Origin: CAZUSP01 sp964623505
GTDB lineage: Bacteria > Patescibacteriota > Minisyncoccia > Minisyncoccales > UBA1441
Length of the DNA stretch: 16,148 bases
NCBI GenBank assembly: GCA_964623505.1
Contig: CAZUSP010000013.1
Coordinates: 1-16,148, forward strand
Reading direction: 5' to 3'
Shown: piece after piece, positions 1 through 5,571 of the stretch
How the letters are laid out: every line of letters starts with the position of its first letter
Numbering within the stretch: position 1 is the first letter of the stretch
Program-made: the position numbers and the translations under genes
Notes under the pieces: model-generated
The model's input: only the letters and a program-made list of their open reading frames with translations
Told to the model about the DNA's origin: nothing
Database searches by the model: none

Positions 1-112
1 AAATCTCCGGATCAAAGGTTGCTACACACCTCCCCGAAGCTTATCGCAGTTACGCCACGTCCTTCATCGCCTCAATATCCCAAGGCATCCACCATTTGCT
101 TTTAAAGTAACC
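1..112 (-). rRNA. rrl: 23S ribosomal RNA, 5' end (partial)
   Basis: Read on the minus strand, the sequence begins with GGTTA and soon gives GGTGGATGCCTTGG, then GAGGCGATGAAGGACGTG and CTGCGATAAGCTTCGGGGAG. These are the conserved first ~110 nt of bacterial 23S rRNA (helices near the 5' end that pair with the 3' end and the 5.8S-like region). The mature 5' end is placed at the GGTTA by analogy with E. coli, so it may be off by a few bases. The gene runs off the left edge. No 16S rRNA or tRNA lies upstream in the 16 kb to the right, so this 23S gene is not preceded by 16S in the usual way. Confidence 0.95.
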
Positions 113-161
113 TTCTTGGTAAAAATGCTTCTAAATTGACTAGCAATTAATAGTTGCTAAA

Positions 162-195
162 ACTATCAATTGTTTGATATTCAGTTGTCAAGAAC
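162..195 (-). promoter_or_regulatory. boxA-like antitermination site and possible promoter before 23S
   Basis: On the minus strand, GTTCTTGACAACTGAATA (178-195) closely resembles the boxA-type sequence found just before 23S in many 16S-23S spacers (GTTCTTTGAAAACTGAATA type). The same bases contain a perfect -35 TTGACA (186-191), with GATAGT (162-167) 18 nt downstream as a mediocre -10. Between this and the rRNA lies a small inverted repeat (TAGCAA/TTGCTA), probably part of the processing stem. The site may serve as boxA, as a promoter, or as both; the sequence alone does not decide. Confidence 0.5.
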
Positions 196-201
196 TTTTA
201 A

Positions 202-226
202 AGAAAAAGTCGCTCCAATCAGCGAC
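202..226 (-). terminator. terminator-like hairpin upstream of 23S
   Basis: The minus strand reads GTCGCT-gattgg-AGCGAC followed by TTTTTCTTT: a perfect 6-bp stem (209-214 with 221-226), a 6-nt loop and a T-run (202-208). This is a good intrinsic terminator shape. It lies between the TTGACA promoter at 310-337 and the 23S gene. It would either end a ~100-nt leader RNA or act as an attenuator that must be bypassed for 23S synthesis. Confidence 0.6.
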
Positions 227-309
227 CGAATTCACAGCCCGAATCATCCTATCAAGCCTTAGTCGCCTTGGCTCATCTTAATTATGAATGACTTTTCCAT
301 ACGGTGAGA

Positions 310-337
310 ATCTTATCAGAGATTAAAATTTTGTCAA
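310..337 (-). promoter_or_regulatory. sigma70-type promoter, leftward
   Basis: Perfect -35 TTGACA (332-337), 16-nt spacer, -10 TAAGAT (310-315, 4 of 6 matches) on the minus strand. Predicted transcription starts near 303 and heads toward the 23S gene. It is the best-scoring promoter by eye in the rRNA-proximal spacer and is the natural candidate for driving the unlinked 23S gene or a short leader RNA that ends at 202-226. Confidence 0.55.
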
Positions 338-399
338 ATCTATTAACTAGCCCAACAACTGTATTTATTTATAAAAAGATTTTGCCCCTTTGCCAGCAG

Positions 400-611
400 C
401 ATGTTGTCACGCGGGGGCCCGTTCCTTCACTTCGAATGCGCCCAGCGAATTAGGGCGCACCCGTCCTTCCCCGAGAAGTAATCCCAGGGGACATCCATCC
501 TTCCCGGCTTGCAACAACTGCTCTCAGTTCACACTTTCCACAAGGTTGCGCATGACAACATGATGTCCAGCTCTTGTTAAGAGCGTTATCGTTCAACACA
601 GGCATGTTGAA
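400..611. ncRNA. candidate structured RNA of unknown family
   Basis: The block is closed by a long inverted repeat: CATGTTGTCA at 400-409 pairs with TGACAACATG at 553-562, extended by GCG/CGC. Inside, read on the minus strand, are several nested hairpins: AACTG-AGAG-CAGTT inside GCAAC...GTTGC, a TCCCC...GGGGA stem, and GTGCGCCC...GGGCGCAT. Two more perfect hairpins follow at 571-585 (GCTCTT/AAGAGC) and 592-611 (TTCAACA/TGTTGAA). GC content is well above the flanks. The GGAAAGTG...AGAGCAG stretch recalls an RNase P segment, but both P4 strands are missing. I find no tmRNA, SRP or 5S signatures. Strand is undecided: a terminator at 649-678 would suit a plus-strand RNA. Confidence 0.5.
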
Positions 612-648
612 TATATCTGGCTTAACTAAATAATCTTTTTCCGTAACA

Positions 649-678
649 AAAAAACGGGCAGTTTCGTGCCCGTTTTTT
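649..678. terminator. strong bidirectional intrinsic terminator
   Basis: A run of A, then CGGGCA-gtttcg-TGCCCG, then TTTTTT: a 12-bp uninterrupted stem (649-660 with 667-678) with a 6-nt loop and U-tracts on both strands. On the minus strand it ends the murC/small membrane protein transcription unit, whose last stop is at 762. On the plus strand it would end an RNA covering 400-611. Confidence 0.85.
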
Positions 679-761
679 GGATAGAAATCAAATGACGTCT
701 TTTCTGTTGATAGTTCTATCGTTAGACCCAATCATCACAAACGTAAATCAATTATAAAAGG

Positions 762-908
762 TTACTCTTGCAGCTTACTCTCTGAAGCTTGATGGGCTTC
801 GGATGTTTTGGGCGTCTCAACTGGACGGCCTTTTTTCTTTTTTGAGATCAACAGGAAGCCCACAATAAAGCCCAACAAAAGAATAATAACCCAGATAATA
901 GTATTCAT
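762..908 (-). CDS. small single-pass membrane protein (48 aa)
   Basis: Starting at ATG 908, the 48-residue product begins MNTIIWVIILLLGF, a hydrophobic segment (residues 3-21), followed by SKKKKGRPVE and a polar, Glu/Ser/Lys-rich tail ending at TAA. This is a classic N-out/C-in single-pass topology with a positive-inside KKKK stop-transfer. No SD is seen upstream. It lies 126 bp after murC in the same direction, with its own promoter-like site at 1005-1032, and is followed by the strong terminator at 649-678. No family is recognised, and nothing but the membrane segment indicates function. Small proteins like this are easy to miss, but composition and placement support it. Confidence 0.55.
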   Translation of the reverse strand: MNTIIWVIILLLGFIVGFLLISKKKKGRPVETPKTSEAHQASESKLQE

Positions 909-1004
909 AACAATTATTTAATTAATTGCCGGCGCCCTTCGACCTAGTGCAACAATCAAGGCGTCTTTGAACGGAAATGAGAAAAATTCTCACTTCTATT
1001 GAAT

Positions 1005-1032
1005 ATGATAGCACAATCAGAAACAAATCCAA
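1005..1032 (-). promoter_or_regulatory. promoter with extended -10 before the small membrane protein
   Basis: Minus strand: TTGGAT (1027-1032, weak -35), 16-nt spacer, then TGC-TATCAT (1005-1013), an extended -10 with 5 of 6 matches to TATAAT. It lies just past the murC stop and would give a leader of about 90 nt to the ATG at 908. Part of that leader (975-990) forms a short TGAGAA/TTCTCA hairpin. Confidence 0.4.
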
Positions 1033-1034
1033 GG

Positions 1035-2369
1035 TTATTGATGAAACTGCCTGGCCCAATGGTAGATGTTTCCCGCCCCGGCCGCCACCACGATGTCGCC
1101 ACGGTTCAGGGATTTAGTTAATTGAGAATCCAGCTGATTAAAAGACCAGTAAAGAACATTATCTCTGGCCGCCGCCTGAACTAAACTTTGAGAACTGACC
1201 TTGCGTTTTAAAGAAGCATTCTCCCGACCAGGAACGTTATAGATGTCTGTCAAAATAACTTGATAGTCGTTCTGGCCGCCGCTCATTAATTGGAATACCT
1301 CAACAAATCGGTCAAAAAAATGAAAAGTGCGCTGATGTTGATGCGGCTGAAAAATAAACCAGATCTTTTTATCCTTGAATTTGTCTTCCAGGGCTTGCCA
1401 CAAAGCCTTCACTTCGGTTGGATGATGAGCATAATCATGAACAAGTAAGAATTTCTTCCCGCCGATTACTGCCTGTCGTTCATCGAATCTTCGCCAACAA
1501 CAGTTGTAACAAGAGATGGCTTGATAGATCTTTTTCTCCGATACACCGATCAATCTAGCAACCGATAAGGCCGCCAAAGCATTGCTAATATTGTGATCCC
1601 CCGGAATTTTAATTCGTCGAATAATTTCTTGCGCTTCGGGTTGATCTAAAGAAAACCCCACTTTATGGCTAACCTTGACCTGGCTTAAAAGTCGAACAAT
1701 ATTATAATCATCTTGATTAAACACCAGGATGCCGTTCTTTGGCAAACGACCAACATATTCCTGATATGTTTCCATAATATGATTTAGATCGCGATAATAA
1801 TCCAAGTGATCTTCTTCGATATTCGTCAACACTATGGCCTGAAGATGATAATTCAAAAAAGAGCCCTGCCATTCATCGGCTTCGATAACCAGATATTTCC
1901 CCGAACCAAGTCTAAAGTTGCTATTGCCGAACTCTTTCAATTTAGTCCCGATAATAACGGTCGGGTCCATTCCCGCCTCAGTCAAGATCAATGAAAGCAT
2001 AGAGACGGTTGTGCTTTTGCCATGAGTGCCCGAGACAGCTATAGTGAAATAATCGCGAGTTAATTTCCCCAAAGCCTGAGCATAAGTGAGTATTTCCACT
2101 TTTGGATGATTATCCTGGATTTTTCTGGCTTTAATCAGCTCCGGATTATCACCCTGAACAGCCGCACTATAAATCACCAGATCAAAATCATCCGGCAAGT
2201 TTTCAGAATTATGCTGACCAATACAGATGACTGCTCCCAACTTTCCAAGGTCCTCAATTATTTCAGAATCACTTAAATCAGATCCGCTGATCCGGTGCCC
2301 TTGAGCCAAATAATAACGGGCTAAAGCCGACACCCCAATTCCCCCAATACCAACACAATGAACTTTCAT
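1035..2369 (-). CDS. murC: UDP-N-acetylmuramate--L-alanine ligase MurC
   Basis: 444 residues, usual length for MurC. The protein ligates L-alanine to UDP-MurNAc using ATP, the first amino-acid addition in cytoplasmic peptidoglycan precursor synthesis. N-terminal nucleotide-binding fold starts with VGIGGIGVSALA (residues 6-17). The Mur ligase P-loop is GTHGKST (114-120). The central domain has EADEW (163-167) and TNIEEDHLDYY (182-192). The C-terminal domain has DYAHHPTEV (around 312-320), a MurC-type signature that separates it from MurD/E/F; Mpl is a less likely alternative. The start ATG overlaps the stop of the upstream thpR-like gene (ATGA), so the two are co-transcribed and translationally coupled. 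Together with uppS in this window it shows that the organism makes a wall. Confidence 0.93.
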   Translation of the reverse strand: MKVHCVGIGGIGVSALARYYLAQGHRISGSDLSDSEIIEDLGKLGAVICIGQHNSENLPDDFDLVIYSAAVQGDNPELIKARKIQDNHPKVEILTYAQALGKLTRDYFTIAVSGTHGKSTTVSMLSLILTEAGMDPTVIIGTKLKEFGNSNFRLGSGKYLVIEADEWQGSFLNYHLQAIVLTNIEEDHLDYYRDLNHIMETYQEYVGRLPKNGILVFNQDDYNIVRLLSQVKVSHKVGFSLDQPEAQEIIRRIKIPGDHNISNALAALSVARLIGVSEKKIYQAISCYNCCWRRFDERQAVIGGKKFLLVHDYAHHPTEVKALWQALEDKFKDKKIWFIFQPHQHQRTFHFFDRFVEVFQLMSGGQNDYQVILTDIYNVPGRENASLKRKVSSQSLVQAAARDNVLYWSFNQLDSQLTKSLNRGDIVVAAGAGNIYHWARQFHQ

Positions 2370-2935
2370 CTTTCTAAATTTATTTTTTGGAGCAATAAAT
2401 ATTTCGGTGGACGGCCCGGGCTCAATTTGCTTTCCATGATCAATATTTCATTCACCGATAGCTGAAAAGACGTGTTCTGGTCAACTGACTCTCTCTCTTC
2501 CGGAGACACCTTGCTCCATTCCCATTGTTTTATTCGACCCAGAGTAACATGAATTTTTATATCACTAGTTTGCCCGGAAAGATAATAGAGATTTTTCTTT
2601 TTAAGCGCTTGATCAATATCTTTTTTCAGGTTCTCAAAGTCACCGCTGTGTTCACCCTCTAACCAGACCAACCGAGGGGGAATTGATGAGTCCGGACCAT
2701 ACCCTATTCGACCGAAAAAAAGACTGAAAGGTTTATGCCTCGCGGCAATCTTTTCAACAATTAAGCTAATCTGAGAAACTCGGTCGGCTCGCACCGCTCC
2801 CAAGAAAAGCAGGGTGATATGAAGGTTCTCCGGCTTAACCCAAGTAACCGGCAAATTATATCCGGATTGAATACGAGCGATCTCCTCCTTGATCTGTTCG
2901 GGCAAGGCAATGGCAATGAAAATTCTCCGAATCAT
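2366..2935 (-). CDS. thpR: RNA 2',3'-cyclic phosphodiesterase (2H/LigT family)
   Basis: 189 residues from ATG 2935 (an in-frame ATG also exists at 2944). The family hydrolyses 2',3'-cyclic phosphate ends of RNA and has RNA ligase-like activity in vitro. The two 2H catalytic motifs are clear: HITL (residues 39-42) in a typical VKPENLHITLLFLG context, and HVTLGR (129-134). The start RRIFIAIALP is standard for the family. I prefer ATG 2935 because an extended -10 (TGATATAAT, 2945-2953) ends directly before ATG 2944. Transcription would then begin at about 2938, leaving a 2-3-nt leader before 2935. The downstream murC start overlaps its stop by 4 bp. Confidence 0.88.
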   Translation of the reverse strand: MIRRIFIAIALPEQIKEEIARIQSGYNLPVTWVKPENLHITLLFLGAVRADRVSQISLIVEKIAARHKPFSLFFGRIGYGPDSSIPPRLVWLEGEHSGDFENLKKDIDQALKKKNLYYLSGQTSDIKIHVTLGRIKQWEWSKVSPEERESVDQNTSFQLSVNEILIMESKLSPGRPPKYLLLQKINLER

Positions 2936-2944
2936 CTCCTGCAT

Positions 2945-2953
2945 ATTATATCA
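2945..2953 (-). promoter_or_regulatory. extended -10 promoter (TGATATAAT) of thpR-murC
   Basis: Minus strand TGA-TATAAT: a perfect -10 with the extended TGn element and no good -35. It abuts the first ATG of thpR, which implies a leaderless or nearly leaderless mRNA starting at the second ATG (2935). It sits in the 50-bp divergent gap shared with the plus-strand gene at 2995. Confidence 0.55.
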
Positions 2954-2994
2954 TAATGGCCAAAAAGTTAATTTCAGAGTAGAATGTGAGCAGC

Positions 2995-3426
2995 ATGCCC
3001 CCCAAAGAACAACCAGAAACAAATATCCAAAAAATAGTTAATTATTATTTCTATACCCGCGGCTTGTCATTGGATGAAATTAAAGAAAATGCCAAAAAAA
3101 GGAGAATAATCTATGGTCGTTATGCCAGGGCGGCCAAAGAAATACTGGAACTGGCTGGTTCAACGGAAAAAGCCAAAAAAGCCATCAGCCGAGTGGCTGA
3201 ATGGGCCCAGTCCCGGAATTTAGAATACAGTCTGGAAACAGTGGCCAAGAAATGGCTTGAGCTGGATCGGCTCAAACCCAAAGAAATAATCAAGAAGCCT
3301 TTCTACCGAAAAATGCCCCTCGTTTGGAGCAAGAGCAAGAATAAGTGGTATGCCATTAATGATGATGGCGAATGGCTGGAGTTTGTCGGCAAAGAAAAAG
3401 AGATTGAATGGAAGATAGTCGAATGA
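2995..3426 (+). CDS. conserved-looking hypothetical protein, Lys-rich and alpha-helical
   Basis: 143 residues from ATG 2995; a GTG at 2986 would add three residues. No SD is present. A -10-like TAGAAT (2980-2985) ends 9 nt before the ATG, again suggesting a very short leader. The N-terminal two thirds is charged and helical (IQKIVNYYFYTRGLSLDEIK, then AKEILELAGSTEKAKKAISR). The last 45 residues contain a Trp/Lys-rich beta-type segment (PLVWSKSKNKWYAINDDGEW). No signal peptide, membrane segment or catalytic motif is seen, and I cannot name a family. It is divergent from thpR and ends base-to-base against the stop of the convergent CAP-domain gene (TGA|TCA at 3426/3427), with no room for a separate terminator. 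Confidence 0.75.
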   Translation: MPPKEQPETNIQKIVNYYFYTRGLSLDEIKENAKKRRIIYGRYARAAKEILELAGSTEKAKKAISRVAEWAQSRNLEYSLETVAKKWLELDRLKPKEIIKKPFYRKMPLVWSKSKNKWYAINDDGEWLEFVGKEKEIEWKIVE

Positions 3427-4299
3427 TCAGAGATTGTTGATACACCGATTGAACTTAGCAACTTGAATATTGTATTCATCGATCAACCCCCGGGTTTCTT
3501 GAACCATTTGGTTGTATTCTTGAACAAGAACATTATAGCGCTCGGCCAGCTGATAATAGGCTTCTCCCCTTCTGGGCCAAAAATCGGTCAGAGCCGACTG
3601 AAGGTCTTGCAGCTCTTGGTGCATTTCCGTCATAAACACTTTTCTTTCCTGAATGGAAATTTTTAAATCTTCCACTGGAGAAGGACAAAAAGAAATGGGT
3701 AAACCAAAAATTTGAACCGCCAGCCAGGTGTTTTTGCCCTCAAAAAGACCAGTCCGGGCGGCTAAACCAATCTCCCGATATCTTTGGTCCAATATATTTT
3801 GACGATGTCCCGGGCTATTCATCCACCCCTCGACCAAATTCTGCTCACTGCTGAAATTGCCCTTGGCTAAATTCTCGCCAATTAAAATGAACTGATAGCC
3901 AGCCCTTTGAGCCAGAGAATCTATTCCCCGGCCGTCTGGCGAATCATGATCAAAATACTGAAGCTGAAACATCTCCTCTAATTTTAATTGAGCCGCCTGA
4001 TCTAGTAAACCATTGCGCTCCAGAGCGGACAATCCAGCCAATTCTCTTTCACGGTTGGTCAAAATTTCTATCTGGTTCAACTCTAATAATCGACCCAACT
4101 CACTGGACTGATGTTCCAGGGCCAGAGGCAAAGAAATTAATGGTTCCTCTTTGATCTCGATTGATTCGACCAAATCGCTGATTTTAACCAATGGTGGAAG
4201 ACGAAACGTCCAATATGCTCGATCAAGAGTCGACCAAGCCAATATCAGAGCAATACTCAAACAAAAAACCGCTATTATGTTTTGCCGCTTTCTACTCAT
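3427..4299 (-). CDS. membrane-anchored CAP (SCP/PR-1, YkwD-like) domain protein
   Basis: 290 residues from ATG 4299 (ATG 4305 is an in-frame alternative). An N-terminal hydrophobic signal anchor (about residues 8-22) follows SRKRQ. The CAP domain spans about 78-200, with LTNRERELAGLSAL at its start, FDHDSPDG (around 116-123), GENLAKG and WMNSPGHRQNIL, the last holding the conserved His. Bacterial CAP proteins are extracytoplasmic and mostly of unknown activity. The last ~80 residues are a helical, probably coiled-coil tail (ERKVFMTEMHQELQDLQSAL, then repeated YNxxVQEYNQ-type heptads), unusual for a minimal YkwD protein. An extended -10 (4306-4314) places the transcription start on the A of ATG 4299, so the mRNA is probably leaderless. 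Confidence 0.87.
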   Translation of the reverse strand: MSRKRQNIIAVFCLSIALILAWSTLDRAYWTFRLPPLVKISDLVESIEIKEEPLISLPLALEHQSSELGRLLELNQIEILTNRERELAGLSALERNGLLDQAAQLKLEEMFQLQYFDHDSPDGRGIDSLAQRAGYQFILIGENLAKGNFSSEQNLVEGWMNSPGHRQNILDQRYREIGLAARTGLFEGKNTWLAVQIFGLPISFCPSPVEDLKISIQERKVFMTEMHQELQDLQSALTDFWPRRGEAYYQLAERYNVLVQEYNQMVQETRGLIDEYNIQVAKFNRCINNL

Positions 4300-4305
4300 A
4301 ACCAT

Positions 4306-4314
4306 ATTTTATCA
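4306..4314 (-). promoter_or_regulatory. extended -10 promoter (TGATAAAAT) of the CAP-domain gene
   Basis: Minus strand TGA-TAAAAT abuts ATG 4305. The standard +1 position, seven bases beyond the box, is exactly the A of the in-frame ATG at 4299. No convincing -35 at the normal distance. The arrangement parallels the thpR promoter. Confidence 0.5.
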
Positions 4315-4342
4315 AATTCAAATCAAAAAGCGACAAACACCA

Positions 4343-4370
4343 TTGACTTTAATCGTGATTCATTTATAGT
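4343..4370 (+). promoter_or_regulatory. sigma70-type promoter of the 69-aa gene
   Basis: TTGACT (4343-4348, 5 of 6), 16-nt spacer, TATAGT (4365-4370, 5 of 6). The predicted start, about 4377, coincides with the first base of the long SD sequence, giving a 17-nt leader. This is the most canonical promoter for a protein gene in the window. Confidence 0.7.
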
Positions 4371-4376
4371 TGTCTC

Positions 4377-4389
4377 TAAGGAGGTGATC
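4377..4389 (+). promoter_or_regulatory. unusually long Shine-Dalgarno (13-nt match to 16S 3' tail)
   Basis: TAAGGAGGTGATC is the exact reverse complement of the classical 16S 3' end GATCACCTCCTTA. AGGAGG ends 9 nt before ATG 4394. Neighbouring genes have weak or no SD, so this site stands out sharply. Confidence 0.85.
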
Positions 4390-4393
4390 GGTC

Positions 4394-4603
4394 ATGAAGA
4401 TTTCTTGCCAAGAAGGCAAGAAAATCCTGGGTCGGCTTTCGGAGCGAGACGTTTTGATTTGCGTCGTCGATTCGGATGACGGTCCAACTGTCAAGATTCT
4501 ACTTCGGGCCGCGGGGGAGATAAAAATCCCTTCGGACGAGCGGGATCTCATGGGGCTTTCCAAAGAAGAACTGTTGAAGGCCCTGTTCAAAAGCATCAAC
4601 TAG
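4394..4603 (+). CDS. hypothetical 69-aa protein with strong expression signals
   Basis: 69 residues: MKISCQEGKKILGRL, then DVLICVVDSDDGPTVKILL, then a C-terminal helix (GLSKEELLKALFKSI). It reads as a small soluble alpha/beta protein of mixed charge; no motif, signal peptide or membrane segment. Family not recognised. It is a stand-alone unit: canonical promoter (4343-4370), full-length SD, then a terminator-like hairpin (4630-4666). Its codons are more G/C-rich (CGG, GGG, TCG) than those of neighbouring genes, which may mean transfer or selection for expression. It is bracketed by leftward genes on both sides and ends 69 bp before the convergent uppS stop. Confidence 0.75.
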   Translation: MKISCQEGKKILGRLSERDVLICVVDSDDGPTVKILLRAAGEIKIPSDERDLMGLSKEELLKALFKSIN

Positions 4604-4612
4604 GAGGGCACC

Positions 4613-4672
4613 ATGAGAGTCATGTGTCGGGGACGGCGGACAAGGCGTCGTTCCCTTCTCTTTTTTCAATAA
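4613..4672 (+). CDS. possible 19-aa Arg-rich peptide
   Basis: ATG 4613 has its own SD (GGAGGG, 4 nt spacing) right after the stop of the 69-aa gene. It encodes MRVMCRGRRTRRRSLLFFQ, ending at TAA 4670-4672, one base before the uppS stop. The reading frame runs through the terminator-like hairpin, so a full-length mRNA may be rare. Either a translated downstream peptide or a chance ORF behind a real ribosome site. Confidence 0.3.
   Translation: MRVMCRGRRTRRRSLLFFQ
4630..4666 (+). terminator. intrinsic terminator after the 69-aa gene
   Basis: GGGACGGCG (4630-4638) pairs with CGTCGTTCCC (4646-4655) with one bulged T and a G-T pair, loop GACAAGG, followed a few bases later by CTCTTTTTT. A reasonable plus-strand terminator placed before the convergent uppS end. 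Confidence 0.55.
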
Positions 4673-5353
4673 TCATCGGCCAAATCTTCTCTGGCGCCGG
4701 CTATAGTCATCAAGAGCCGCTTTTAGATCATCTCGATCAAAGTCTGGCCAATATTTTTTCAGGAAATAAAGCTCGGCATAAGCCGCCTGCCAAAGAAGAA
4801 AACCCGACAAACGTTGCTCTCCCCCCGTTCTAATAATCAAATCGGGGTCGGGCAGGCCGGCCGTCCAAAGATGTTGACTAATTTTTTTTTGATCGATCTG
4901 ATCCAGATCCTTTTTGTCAATTATTCGCTTGACTGCCTCAACGATCTCGTCGCGGCCGCCATAACCCAAAGCTAAGTTCAAAACCGGACCAGGATTGTCT
5001 TTGGTTTTATTTTCAACCTCCTTGATCCTACATTGGGAGTCCTCCGAGAATCTTTTCAAATCGCCCGATACTCTTATCACTATTCCCTCCTTATTAACCC
5101 AATTCAACTCTCGAGAAAAGAACTTGTTAGCCAAATCCATTAAGTATTGAACCTCCCGGGAAGGACGGTTCCAGTTTTCTGATGAGAAAACAAAAGCCGT
5201 CAAATAATCAACTCCTAGTTCTCGACACCAAGTAATTGTCTTTTTCAAAGTAATCGCCCCAGCTCGATACCCGGCAAAAATAGGCCGTCCTTTTTCTTTG
5301 GCCCAGCGACGATTGCCATCCAGAATAATTCCAAGGTGTTTTAACTTTTTCAT
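4673..5353 (-). CDS. uppS: undecaprenyl diphosphate synthase (cis-prenyltransferase)
   Basis: 226 residues. Extends farnesyl diphosphate with isopentenyl units in cis to make the C55 lipid carrier for peptidoglycan and other wall polymers; cytoplasmic, membrane-associated. Motifs in order: GIILDGNRRWAK (residues 8-19, catalytic Asp12), SSENWNRPSREV (57-68), and near the C-terminus PDPDLIIRTGGEQRLSGFLL with Arg residues for diphosphate binding and WQAAYAELYF. Ends with the usual RRQRRFGR. Oddity: the near-universal His of the G-H-x-x-G segment is Tyr here (AGYRAG, Tyr29). Last gene of the leftward train; it starts 15 nt after the end of the disrupted small gene and has no clear SD. Confidence 0.94.
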   Translation of the reverse strand: MKKLKHLGIILDGNRRWAKEKGRPIFAGYRAGAITLKKTITWCRELGVDYLTAFVFSSENWNRPSREVQYLMDLANKFFSRELNWVNKEGIVIRVSGDLKRFSEDSQCRIKEVENKTKDNPGPVLNLALGYGGRDEIVEAVKRIIDKKDLDQIDQKKISQHLWTAGLPDPDLIIRTGGEQRLSGFLLWQAAYAELYFLKKYWPDFDRDDLKAALDDYSRRQRRFGR

Positions 5354-5368
5354 GGATAAGAGATTGTC

Positions 5369-5569
5369 TTAGTTCGATCTTTTCCGATGGTTATCAATAA
5401 AATGCTCAATCGAATGATCATAATTCTTTTCGCCTTCTTTTGAGAAACAGTAAGCCGGCTGTTCTCCTTTTTTAAATGATATTTCAAACAGAGGCAACAA
5501 AACCCTTCCCGCCCACAATCAGCCCAGAAATAGGGACCGTCTTTAAATTTTCTCTTGGCGACAGTTCAT
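5369..5569 (-). pseudogene. Cys-rich small protein gene with two compensating frame breaks
   Basis: ATG 5569 lies 2 nt after the HEPN gene stop (5572-5574), and the in-phase TAA at 5369-5371 lies 15 nt before uppS: ideal operon spacing for a 66-codon gene. Read straight, the frame stops after 8 codons (MNCRQEKI). Removing one A from the AAAA run near 5548 opens FKDGPYFWADCGREGFCCLC. Restoring one T at the TTT run near 5487 then continues EISFKKGEQPAYCFSKEG and YDHSIEHFIDNHRKRSN to the stop. The net phase change is zero. The rebuilt product has five to six Cys and resembles a zinc-ribbon type protein. Both breaks are in homopolymers: sequencing error or real decay. A competing frame (5484-5594, 36 codons) also exists. 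Confidence 0.45.
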
Positions 5570-5571
5570 GC

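Noticed and set aside
400..563. RNase P RNA (rnpB) on the minus strand
   Set aside because: GGAAAGTG...AGAGCAG resembles part of rnpB, but neither the GAGGAAAGTCC nor the ACAGAA...GGCTTA strand of helix P4 is present in range.
450..731. 93-codon minus-strand frame through the rRNA-proximal spacer
   Set aside because: It runs across the perfect terminator hairpin at 649-678 and into the structured RNA block, with no SD; better explained as chance.
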